From NCBI RefSeq assembly GCF_003473485.1, contig NC_053044.1:7700501-7764500 (forward strand): 64,000 bases of DNA, given 5' to 3'. The notes under the pieces were generated by a model. It saw nothing but the letters and a program-made list of their open reading frames with translations. It was not told the origin of the DNA and ran no database searches. This DNA is from Medicago truncatula. Taxonomy: Eukaryota > Streptophyta > Magnoliopsida > Fabales > Fabaceae. Positions 10,101 to 19,480 of the stretch are shown piece by piece; position 1 is the first letter of the stretch, and every line of letters starts with the position of its first letter. Both the position numbers and the translations under genes were made by a program.

Positions 10101-11559
10101 TGGAATAGCATCCACCTACAATACTAAAGTTTATTGTAGGCAGACATTAATTGGAGGGAACTATGGCCTTCTCAATACCTCCACGCTCGCTCCTAATCCT
10201 GACTACTACAGGCACGTATAAATTAAATATTACTGGATTTTTTTTAGAGATTAATAGATAATTTGATATACTTTTATTTGAGGGTTTATAGTGGTTATGC
10301 ATGTCATCGTCAAACATATCTAATCCTAGATTCTGGTTCTGCAAACAGCGCACTATTGTGGCATCGGCTGATGGGAAAGAAGGTTCTTGGTGTTTCGAGT
10401 GATGTTTCCTCGCCATTTTTACGCACTTACGCCCATTGTTCAAAAGACAGAGTAAGTATGCTCATTTAGTACAACACATTTGGATGGATATTATTTTATA
10501 GAGACGGGATGAGTTTAGTTTTCATTCTTTTATATATGATAAATATGACTGAAATTATATATGATTGATGTCCCAATTCTTGGAAAATTAAAGTCGATAT
10601 GACATCATACTAAGCTCAACACATGTGTGTAAGAAATAATGTAAATAGGGTAAATATTGATTGATTATTTTGGTGAATATTATAATTTGATTACCTTAAT
10701 TAGTGTAACTATGGACTGGTTCTTAGTAGTTTCATACTTGAGACGCATAAGTTCTGTCAAATGTCTCAGTTTCGTTTTCTCTCAGCATGATATATGTAGT
10801 TTAACGAGAGCCATCTCCATTCCCAAATAAAATTGCAAGTAGTTGCAAAAAACATAAAGATCTAGAAATCATAGGTAGTGCGTAAATATTTTAGTATTTA
10901 ATGGTAAGCAAAGCCATCTCCATTCCCATTAAATACTAAAATATTTACGCACTACCTTTGATTTCTAGATCTTTATGTTTTTTGCAACTAAATGCAATTT
11001 TATTTGATATTGAATGTTTGAAAATATTGAATCCAGGTTGATTCAGTGTCATTCTTAATTTGTTCACAATTCTTTTTCTTGAATCAAAAATTTGCGGTAT
11101 CTTTTGACTTTTGCTAGTAATTTCAGCATTCCTCAAATTATTACGCATTTCATTCTACAGGCTGGTGTAACACTACTGTTGATCAACTTAAGCAATCAAA
11201 CTCACTTCATACTCAATGTGAAAAACCCTGTAACTGTTAAAGCAAATGAAGTGGCCAAAAACATCCATGAAGAAAAAAATTCATTCTTTCACAATCTCAA
11301 GAAAGCATTTTCTTGGATTGGAACAAAAGGGTCAGAGGTCACATTCAGGGAAGAGTATCACTTAACTCCGAAAGATAATAACCTCAAAAGCCAAACCATG
11401 GTGCTAAATGGCATTCCACTAAAGCTAACAAATGAAGGGGATATTCCAACAATGGATCCAGTGCACAATAATGTAAGATCTCCAATATATATAGTTCCTT
11501 TGTCAATTGCATTTATTGTGTACCCTAACTTTGATGCTCCAGCTTGTGCTAGATACTGA
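7101..11559 (+). CDS. GH79 heparanase-like glycosidase, array copy 1 (545 aa)
   Basis: Nine exons: 7101-7310, 7442-7478, 7775-7964, 8428-8576, 8935-9168, 9787-9976, 10086-10211, 10349-10451, 11161-11559. They join in frame to 1638 nt. The protein begins with a signal peptide (MRLYHALFLFLASLQVALSQ), so it should be secreted or vacuolar. GH79 hallmarks are LRIRLGGSLQD (about residues 84-94), the acid/base glutamate E198 in GNELSG and the nucleophile E316 in WVGEAGG. It is closest to plant heparanase-like proteins of the AtGUS3 type; relatives release glucuronic acid from arabinogalactan proteins or flavone glucuronides, so the substrate is open. Intron 7 has a GC donor. Unlike copies 2-4 it keeps 28 residues (447-474) before REEYHLTPKD. 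Intron 5 carries an Au-type SINE and intron 8 a long inverted repeat. Confidence 0.93.
7540..7700. repeat. Dispersed repeat in intron 2 of GH79 copy 1
   Basis: The segment is bounded by GATGTTCTTAAAATCG and an inverted TTTTTAAAACATTG and contains CCGGTTCAACCG-type motifs. It recurs in the same intron of copy 4 (about 29030-29175). In copies 2 and 3 only the ends remain. It is probably an old TIR element that was present before the array expanded and was later deleted internally. Confidence 0.45.
8716..8836. repeat. Dispersed repeat in GH79 intron 4
   Basis: Begins TGTTGTCAACCGCGGATCGC and runs through ATTTGACTACATTTTGTTAGC. Copies lie at the same intron position in the other array genes (about 16590-16700, 23513-23620, 30065-30190). 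Independent copies lie in the introns of the zinc-finger gene (about 44172, 47380 and 47632). It is a non-coding interspersed repeat of unknown class. Confidence 0.5.
9568..9705 (+). mobile_element. Au-type SINE in intron 5 of GH79 copy 1
   Basis: The head GGGTAGCCTTGGCGCAACGG holds the A box. GGTCACGGGTTCAAGTC holds the B box and is followed by AACCTCTTGCC and AGGGTAAGGCTGTGTA. This order and wording match the plant Au SINE family as I know it. It is absent from intron 5 of the other three copies, so it arrived after the array formed or was lost from them. Confidence 0.8.
10824..11006. repeat. Long inverted repeat in intron 8 of GH79 copy 1
   Basis: Two arms of 81 bp (10824-10904 and 10926-11006) are near-perfect reverse complements with a 21-bp spacer. 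The right arm corresponds to intron 8 sequence of the other copies (for example 18805-18900). The left arm is extra, so this is a local inverted duplication. AGCCATCTCCATTCCCA precedes both arms. The transcribed intron could fold into a long hairpin. Confidence 0.75.
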
Positions 11560-11870
11560 AAACTATACAGTTTAAGGTTTCTACTTTCTATATAGTCCTG
11601 TAAACTAGGCATTAAAAGTATTGAATTGCAAGCTCTTGGTAATTGTAAGTAGTGAGCAAGTGATATAGCATTTACAATAATTTTAATTTTGAAGAACAAA
11701 AGAATGTATCAACTTGTGAATATATTTGTTGGTTTGAATTTTATTTCTGGTTTCACTTGAAGTTCCATGCAAATGTATTGATTCCTTTTGCCATCAATTA
11801 TCACATGTAAATGTGTACTACTTTTTAGTTGTAACAAAAAAAATAAAATAGTATATGCCTATGATGGAAA

Positions 11871-12910
11871 TTGATCTTCTCCTTTTGCCATCAATTATCA
11901 ATGTTGTTTGAAATCAAGAGTAATCCCGCAGATCACAAGGCTACTGGTGAGGTTATGGTACCAAACTACAATGCTGAAGAGTATATTAATACCTTAAAAA
12001 AGGTTTGTGACATCAGTGATACTACCGAATTCACAACAGGAGAGTTAAAGAGAAATCTTAGAATACTACATTTGATGGTGCATATTCTAAGATAGATAAT
12101 CCTGAACTCCATTTGATATATGTTTTAGGACACAAGGTCAAAATAAATTGGCCTCATTACTTCATATCCGGAGTCGCAACATAAATCCATCTTTTTCTTA
12201 CTGCTCTATCATATCTAGGATTTTGAAGCATTTTGAGATCAAAGCTCCTGCTGAGTTTCTTGAGGCACCTACTCTTACTCAGTGTTTCAATTACTCTACC
12301 ATGAAATACATGAAATATACCATGGGATGGAAACAACATTTAGTACATAATGCCCAAGAAAGGAGTAATTATGATGATCCTGAGCCTGTAAAAGAGGCAC
12401 AACCTGATGGAAATGCAAACAATCAACAATACGTTCAATGACATGATGGGAATATTGAAGGTGAGCATGTAAAACCTGATATTGCACAAGATGAAGTTAT
12501 GGCAGATGCTAGATACTGACTATGGGGAAGAAAATGAGTTATATGATTGGCAGATGCTAGATACTGACATGATTGGCTAGGTAACGAAACTCCGTAACCG
12601 GCAAGTTCAAGTCAATGTTGGGCTCCTTGGTCCAATCCTTCTTAGGGTAATAATGTTGGAAATAACTCGAATAGGGGAAATACTATGAATGGAAGTGGGG
12701 GTGCTTACAATTGAGACAAATAAGCTTATGGTTCGCCATCTGATGTAGGTTCGAGTGGTGATATGTCATAGGTTGTCACTTTGCTGGAGCACTTGCGAGT
12801 GCAGCAGGATGAGATGCGGGAGCACCAACATGAGGAGGCACGTAGGCGACATACTCATGATGAAGCACAAACCCGATAATTTCAGAAGTTTCGACAACAA
12901 CTTCTTAATT
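11871..12910 (+). pseudogene. Degenerate transposon-like coding remnant between GH79 copies 1 and 2
   Basis: Open stretches at 11871-12095 and 12148-12441 read like parts of one protein broken by stops and frameshifts (for example HFEIKAPAEFLEAPTLTQCF at about 12227-12286). Further on, near 12787-12905, comes a Gln/Arg/Glu-rich helical segment (LEHLRVQQDEMREHQHEEA). The composition resembles plant transposon or retroelement proteins of the kind common in legumes, but I cannot name the family. It has no counterpart between the other copies. Confidence 0.4.
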
Positions 12911-14831
12911 CCTATGGAAGAGATTTAATTTGCATCATATGCTACAAATCAGTTCAATATGCTTAACGAAAATATCCAATTCAATCATAGCTCCACTCAA
13001 TACACTATTAGAGCGCTACACCAAACTGCGGACGACAACCATCACCGCTACAATATTTATTCGGTGTGCAATATGCTTTTCTATTGAATGCATTCCAAGT
13101 CAAATGTGAGTGCATGTTATACTACAATACTTTCTCCAATGAGAGAAATATGGATGTTCCAAGATGAGAGAGTCCAGAACAATGTAAATCTCTTTTATAT
13201 CTTTTCAGAACTTGCAAAAGAGGAAAAAGTTAGGGACTGTAATGATGTTTTCTCCAACAGAGGATCAAAATCGCAACTAGTGAAAAGTTAGAGATCAAAA
13301 ATACGCTTAAAAAATATTCAAAATTAACCACATTAACTTGAATCGATCAGTTTTTTGAATTAATTATCCAAATCAATCCACATGTAATTTCATCTCTAAG
13401 CAAGTGATTGTTTTTTATTCCTGTATGTGGTGTGAACACCACAACTAAAATAATTAAGTTAGACACTTTCATTTTGATTTGAATTCTATGTGTAAATCTG
13501 ATAGATTTGACACTTCCTCTCTACAAAGAAAAAGACAGTCATTAGTCAGAGACATTTGTGGCCTTTCAATTTCCAATTTGTGTCATTATTTACAACATAC
13601 TCTCTCAGCCACAGTTATCCAACCATTATTGAGCAAACACAACATACTTTTCGAAGCTGCCACACAACTCATTTTTAGGTTCTTGTCTTCTCCATCAAAG
13701 TTTGTACTTTCTGTCACCCTTTTTCTTATTCTTTCATATCTTGTTTGGATGCTCTTTTTGTTATATATAATATTTACAAGTCTATTGGAAGCTTTTTTGT
13801 ATTGTTTTTTTAATGATAAAGTGAGTCATGTTTCTTTGACTAAGTTTGAATTCAACCTATTATTCTATGTTTTTTTTATAGTTATATATTGCTGTGTCTT
13901 CAAGATTAAAATAATATAATTATGATTGGTTAATGTTTCTTACAAGTTTTGTCCTCATACTATTGACTGCCTTTGATTTATTTGTTACTAATAATTTAAT
14001 AAGCATGTGATTGTGAGCATGTTTGAAATTCTGACCTTGAAGTTTATTTTCATGATTCACAAAAACATATTGATATTTGAGAGAGAGTGAAGTGGCCCTT
14101 ATTGAATTTATGAATAAAATTACTATGTCATGGTTATGAGTATTGATCATGAGAATATCAGTGTTAACTTATAAAATAAAATTTTCAATTTGGAATACTA
14201 TAATTTTCAATATTTTTTTCTTTTATAAGTAGTGAATTTTTTTTCTTTTATAAGTGATGAATTAACATGCTTTCCATTTCACAAAAATCTGGTGCTAATT
14301 TCGGTCGGCAAGTCCATACAGCTCTGACTTTAAATGGGCCCCCCACATGTGGGCAGTGGGATTGGTCCCCTCAGATTAGTCGATTCTTTGATTAGATACC
14401 GAGTTTTCAAAAAAATAAAAAATAAATAAAATAATAATAATAATAGAGATCATGCTAACATATGTCCTTAGGATTCCACAAATAGTAAGTATTTATTGAG
14501 AAAAAGTAATTTTCAAAATTTTAAGAAATAAACTCGAACATTTTCATAACATAATTTCTATCTTTGGTATACTAACATGTACCCTTAGGGCATATATAAT
14601 CACTCTCATATTTTTATTTTTCTGATGTTCAGTTATTAATCATTATGTGGTATAAAGTATAACTTAATTTTCTATTTTTTAACTGTTAAATAAAAGAATC
14701 TGTAAGAAAAATGTTGGATAAAAGAAAGTTTGAATTCTACTCTATAGTTTCATAAGATCTTTCTATAAATCAGCTTTTATCTATTACTGCAGTTAATTTG
14801 GATTAGTTACTGACTACTGTGTTGGACTTGG
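12911..14831 (+). other. Intergenic and promoter region of GH79 copy 2
   Basis: About 13430-14280 is homologous to 20680-21600 and 27170-27960, the leader regions of copies 3 and 4. About 14280-14600 (AAATGGGCCCCCCACATGTG and following) is shared only with copy 3 (21600-21890) and is an insertion present before copies 2 and 3 separated. A segment near 13157 (TTCCAAGATGAGAGAGTCCA) recurs at 19891 and marks homologous downstream flanks. A possible 5'-UTR intron acceptor (TTACTGCAG) lies at about 14785-14793. No separate gene is seen. Confidence 0.45.
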
Positions 14832-14861
14832 ATGCTGCTGCAATTCATTCAGTCATCATGA
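14832..14861 (+). promoter_or_regulatory. Upstream ORF overlapping the GH79 copy 2 start codon
   Basis: Nine codons (MLLQFIQSS) with a TGA that overlaps the main ATG at 14858 as ATGA. It differs from copy 1 by one Leu-to-Phe change. Confidence 0.5.
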
Positions 14862-17800
14862 GACTCTACCTTGCATTGTTTTTCTTTTTGGCCTCTCTTC
14901 AAGTTACTCTAAGTAAAGATATTGAACATGGTTTGCTACTAGTAAATGGAGCTAAAGCAAAAGCTGAAACAGGTGATAACTTCATTTGCGCAACGATTGA
15001 TTGGTGGCCTCCTGAATGCAACTTCGGCGTTTGTTCTTGGGGACATTCGTCTATTGTAAATTTGGTGTGTATTTTTAGATTTTCACCTGTATAGAGAATA
15101 AAATCAATACTTTTGAAATTTTATGTTTCCTTGGAAAGCAGCTAACCCGTTTTAGTCATTGTTCAATTGAATGTGGATTGATTTTTCAGGACTTATCTCG
15201 TCCTCTCCTTGCCAAAGCAATCCAAGGTTTGTATGTCTAAATTACTTAAATGTATATGATTTAGACAAATTGTTAGTTTTATGACCGATGTTTTATAAAT
15301 CGGATAATTATTTTGGTCTCAGCGGTTTGATCTCTGGTCTTGTTTTTAAAAATCGGATAATTTGTTAGTTTTATGACCGATGTTTTTAAAAATCGGATAA
15401 CATTGTTGATGACATTATTAATGTGGTTGCATGAAGTTTAAATGTATTAAGCATAATGTTATTCTTTTCATATCATGTTCTGATAGCCCTTAAGCCTTTG
15501 AGGATAAGACTTGGAGGTTCTCTGCAAGACCAGGTGGTGTATAACGTAGGAAACTTGAAGTCTACTGGTCATCCATTTCAAAAGATGAAAAATGGTTTGT
15601 TTGGATTTTCAAAGGGATCTTTACACATGCAAAGGTGGGATGAGCTGAATCATTTTTTCAATAAGACAGGGTGAGGATCTTCTCATTATATTTGTTATTA
15701 TCCTCACCGCCACCTTCACTTTCTCTTCTTTTAAATCTAATAAAAAGTATAGTTTCAATTTAGTGCTTTCTTCCATATAATTGAAGACTTTAGGTGATTT
15801 ACTTATTTTGTTATTTGAAGTGATTCAATGTATTGTCTTCTATCCTGCACTATTGTAACAGTTTTTGTTAGCTTACAAAGAGTGTCTGAGATATCAGGAT
15901 GTGATCGACCCCATTTTGTGTAAATATGTACCAAAACAAAGAATTTGGATGTCTGTCTGGTAGAATTATGATTACGTCTGGTAGGAGTAACTTAATTGAA
16001 GTTTGACACTTGCAGGGTGTTAGTAATAGGACTCCTAAGGGCAGTAGTTATAGAATAATAGTAGTTTATTTAATAATATTATAAATTAGTTACTGTTACT
16101 TATGTGCAGTAATTGCTGTCTACAAAACTTCTATGTAACTGCTACAGGAGAGAGTTAGTATTATAAATAAGATGCAGAGGAAAAGAAAGGCATTCAGGGA
16201 TTGGGATAAAGGATTGGTAGGGAGAGACCAAGCTCTCGAATACTTGGAGGGGAGAGAACCAAGACTCTCGAATTTCTTGGGATTATATTGTAATCTTACT
16301 ATTAGTTTATATTTTGATATCAGTTCCTATCACAGGGCCATTGTGATGTTTGGCTTGAATGCCCTCATTGGGAGGCACAAGATTAACAATACTAATAATG
16401 TTTGGGAAGGAGCCTGGGACCCTACAAATGCTTATGATTTTATAAAGTACACTGTTTCAAAGGGATACAAGATTGATGCATGGGAATTTGGTACGACAAT
16501 AGACAAAGTAGTTTGTTATTTTCGTTAATGGACTGATCTATAGTTGTCAAAGCCTAGGGGTTCATGGTCCAAAAGGTCTAAACAAGTGTTGTCAATCGCA
16601 GATCATAGAAAAGATCAATTCATTCAAATTCCACTACGCAACAATGCTATAGTGCCGTTATAACTGTTATTGACAACATTTTGTTAGTGTATGGCGGAAC
16701 AACACTGGTTTAAGCCAATTGATTTTCATCCCACTTTAGTCTTCTCTGTTGTTATCCGATGTGGACTTATTGCATATGCTTATGTAGGTAATGAGTTGAG
16801 TGGTACAGGCGTTCGTGCATCAGTTGACGTTGCACAGTATGGGAAAGACGTGATAAACCTTAAACGAATTCTAGATGAGTTATACAAGAACTCGAGGTTC
16901 AAACCCTTACTTGTAGCACCTGATGGAAGTTATGATAAGGAATGGTACAATAAGCTTCTTCAGCTTTCTGGTCCAGGCGTAATCAATGTTCTGACTCATC
17001 ATTTATATAACATAGGCCGAGGTTTGCTTATCACTCACATAATTCTTTCTAGTATAGTCAATTTCACTAAATATCTAATATCCTAAGATATGTAGATATT
17101 CTTCATTTGTTTCTATTGCTGTTTTAATTTCTTTTACTTGAGGAATTGGTGGTTTACTCATATTGAAATTGTATCAGAATATATGTTTTGTTCACTTGCA
17201 TGCAAAATATTACTGTCTACCATTCATAATCAATTTCTAAGTTAATTTCTCTTTTTCAGCTATTGACACACATCTTTTAGAGAGGATTTTAGATCCTGAT
17301 AAGTTGAGCGAAGCGGAAACAACTTTCAGAAATCTTTCAGAAACCATTCAAAAACATGGTCCTTGGGCTTCTGCATGGGTAGGAGAATCTGGCGGGATAT
17401 CTTGGAGTGGCGGTCGTGATGTATCTGACACATTTGTGAATAGCTTTTGGTAATAATGATTCCATCATTTTCTTTTCCTCTTTTTAAGTTTTAGGTGCCA
17501 AAAGAAGAATTCTGATTTTTTACTTAGAATGTGTTTAACCAATTATATGAATGACTCGTCGTAGGTACTTAGATCAACTTGGAATGGCATCCACCTACAA
17601 TACCAAAGTTTATTGTAGGCAGTCATTAATTGGAGGGAACTATGGTCTTCTCAATACCTCCACTCTCGCTCCTAATCCTGACTACTACAGGCACGTATAA
17701 ATTAAATATTACAGAATTTTTTTTTTTTTAGAGACTAATAGATAGCTTGATATACTTTTATTTGAGGATTTATAGTGGTAATGCATGTCATTGTTAAACA

Positions 17801-19306
17801 TATCTAATCCTAGATTCTGTTTCTGCAAACAGCGCACTATTGTGGCATCGGCTGATGGGAAAGAAGGTTCTTGGTGTTTCGACTGATATTTCTTTGCCAT
17901 TTTTACGCACCTACACCCATTGTTCAAAAGAAAGGGTAAGTATGCTAATTTACTACAACCTCTTAGGAAGGATATTATATTATAGAGGAACCTGATGAGT
18001 CCAGTTTTTATTCTTTTATATATGATATGATAAATATAATGACATCATATGAAGCTTAACACGCGTGTGCTAGAAATGATGTAAATATGGTAACTATGGA
18101 TTGACTTTTTGGCGATTATTATAATTCGAGTATCTTAATTAGTGTAACTATGGGATACCGATTCTTAATAGTTTCGTAGTTGAGACACATAGGTTCTGTC
18201 AAATGTCTAGTTTCTGAGAGACAATAGTCCATGAATACCTAGTGGATCCGTTATTAATTGCTGTATTTTCCCCTAAAACCATGCTTCTGCTTCGGTTTCT
18301 GATCTGCACTGACATTGGCAGCCATGTTTATCTTTTTTCGACCTGTTAGAATTCAGAGAATTCTCGAGAGGAACTGATATTATTAAAGTTGAAAAATGAA
18401 CTGATTCAGATGCAAGGGAGGTCGCAACTATTTATAGAAGTTGACGGACGAAGATAATAGCAACTGTTCAGCTAGATCTGTGTGATCAGATACAGTTACA
18501 ATAAACTTATAAACCCGAGTAAGTAGACTCTAATACTCTCCTGAAACCTCAAGGTGGGTCGGAGCCATGAAAAGATGATAGATCATACACAGTGGTTAGG
18601 ATATGAGAACTACATATGTCATATCTTTAGACAACGTGGGACTAAACACAAACCGTCATTCCCAACAGAATGAAGGTGCTGCAGACTACAACATAGGCAA
18701 CCCAAAGTTTCCGCTATTAAAGCGGCTAGCGGAAAACTACAATTAATGCTACTTTCATCTTTCTAACATATTTTAATTGCTAAACTGAATAAGGTCATCT
18801 CCATTCCCATTAAATATATAAATATTTCCACACTACCTTCTATCCAATAAAGATCTTTGCTTTCTAGATCTTTATGTTTTTCGAAACTATATGCAATTTC
18901 AGTTGATAATGAATGTATGATAATATTGAATCCCGGTTGATTCAGTGTCATGCTTAATTTCCTACTAATTGTTACCAATTTGATTTTACAGGCTGGTGTA
19001 ACATTATTGTTGATCAACTTAAGCAATCAAACTCAGTTCATACTCAATGTGAAAAACCATGTAACTGTTAAAACAAATGAAGTGGCCAAATTCAGGGAAG
19101 AGTATCACTTGACTCCAAAAGATAATAACCTCAGAAGCCAAACCATGGTGCTGAATGGCATTCCACTCAAGTTAACAAATAAAGGGGATATTCCAACAAT
19201 GGATCCAGTGCACAATAATGTGAAATCTTCAATACACATAGCTCCTTTGTCCATTGCATTTATTGTGTACCTAAACTTTGATGCTCCAGCTTGTGCCAGG
19301 CACTGA
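14858..19306 (+). CDS. GH79 heparanase-like glycosidase, array copy 2 (516 aa)
   Basis: Nine exons: 14858-15064, 15190-15226, 15487-15670, 16336-16490, 16788-17021, 17260-17449, 17565-17690, 17833-17935, 18992-19306. They join in frame to 1551 nt. The signal peptide is kept (MRLYLALFFFLASLQVTLSK). The acid/base glutamate is E197 in GNELSG and the nucleophile E315 in WVGESGG. The function should match copy 1: a secreted glycosidase acting on glucuronosyl groups. A 315-bp solo LTR sits at the 3' end of intron 3, and the exon 4 acceptor used here is the one recreated by its target duplication. Intron 7 has a GC donor. Exon 9 lacks the 28-codon block of copy 1. It is most like copy 3. Whether it still yields a normal mRNA depends on the altered acceptor. 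Confidence 0.87.
16018..16332 (+). mobile_element. Solo LTR on the intron 3/exon 4 junction of GH79 copy 2
   Basis: The 315-bp insert begins TGTTAG and ends CTATCA (TG...CA ends of an LTR). It is flanked by a perfect 5-bp duplication CAGGG (16013-16017 and 16333-16337). Copies 1, 3 and 4 show the empty site GCAGGGCC. A TATA-like TTATAAATAA (16161-16170) suits an LTR promoter in + orientation. No internal retroelement domain remains, so it is probably a solo LTR left by recombination; superfamily not determined. Confidence 0.85.
18345..18667. mobile_element. LTR-like fragment in intron 8 of GH79 copy 2
   Basis: The segment begins TGTTAGAATTC and ends CATTCCCAACA, with LTR-like phrases such as CTCAAGGTGGGTCGGAGCC. 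A shortened form lies in intron 8 of copy 3 (about 25080-25260), so it was present before these two copies separated. I could not find a clear target duplication, so its limits are uncertain. Confidence 0.45.
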
Positions 19307-19384
19307 AAACTATATAGCCTTGTAAACTAGGCCTTAAAAATAAGGAACTACAAGCTCTTTGTAATTCTAAGTAGTGAACAAGTT

Positions 19385-19480
19385 AACCCACTTGCGTTGG
19401 CTCAGTGGTGTTACCTTGGGACTTTGGAGTGTGATCCTCTCAAGGTTTCAGATTCGATTCTCTTCGGTGCCAATTTCATT
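19385..19480 (+). repeat. tRNA-like SINE-type repeat downstream of GH79 copy 2
   Basis: TTGGCTCAGTGGTG (A-box-like) is followed by TTTCAGATTCGATTCTC (B-box-like). Related units stand at the same place behind copy 3 (two in tandem) and copy 4, but not behind copy 1. Confidence 0.55.

Noticed and set aside
10147-10443. Minus-strand open frame across GH79 exons 7 and 8, repeated in other copies
   Set aside because: It is the complement of conserved coding exons; its recurrence reflects the exons and not a separate gene.
13479-13919. 146-codon plus-strand frame upstream of GH79 copy 2
   Set aside because: Low-complexity hydrophobic translation from T-rich leader DNA; homologous regions of the other units break the frame.
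16172-16528. 118-codon frame joining the solo LTR to GH79 exon 4
   Set aside because: The frame is open by chance through the LTR; the proximal ATG lies almost on the LTR TATA box, so it would not be in an LTR-started transcript. Exon 4 is explained by the spliced gene.
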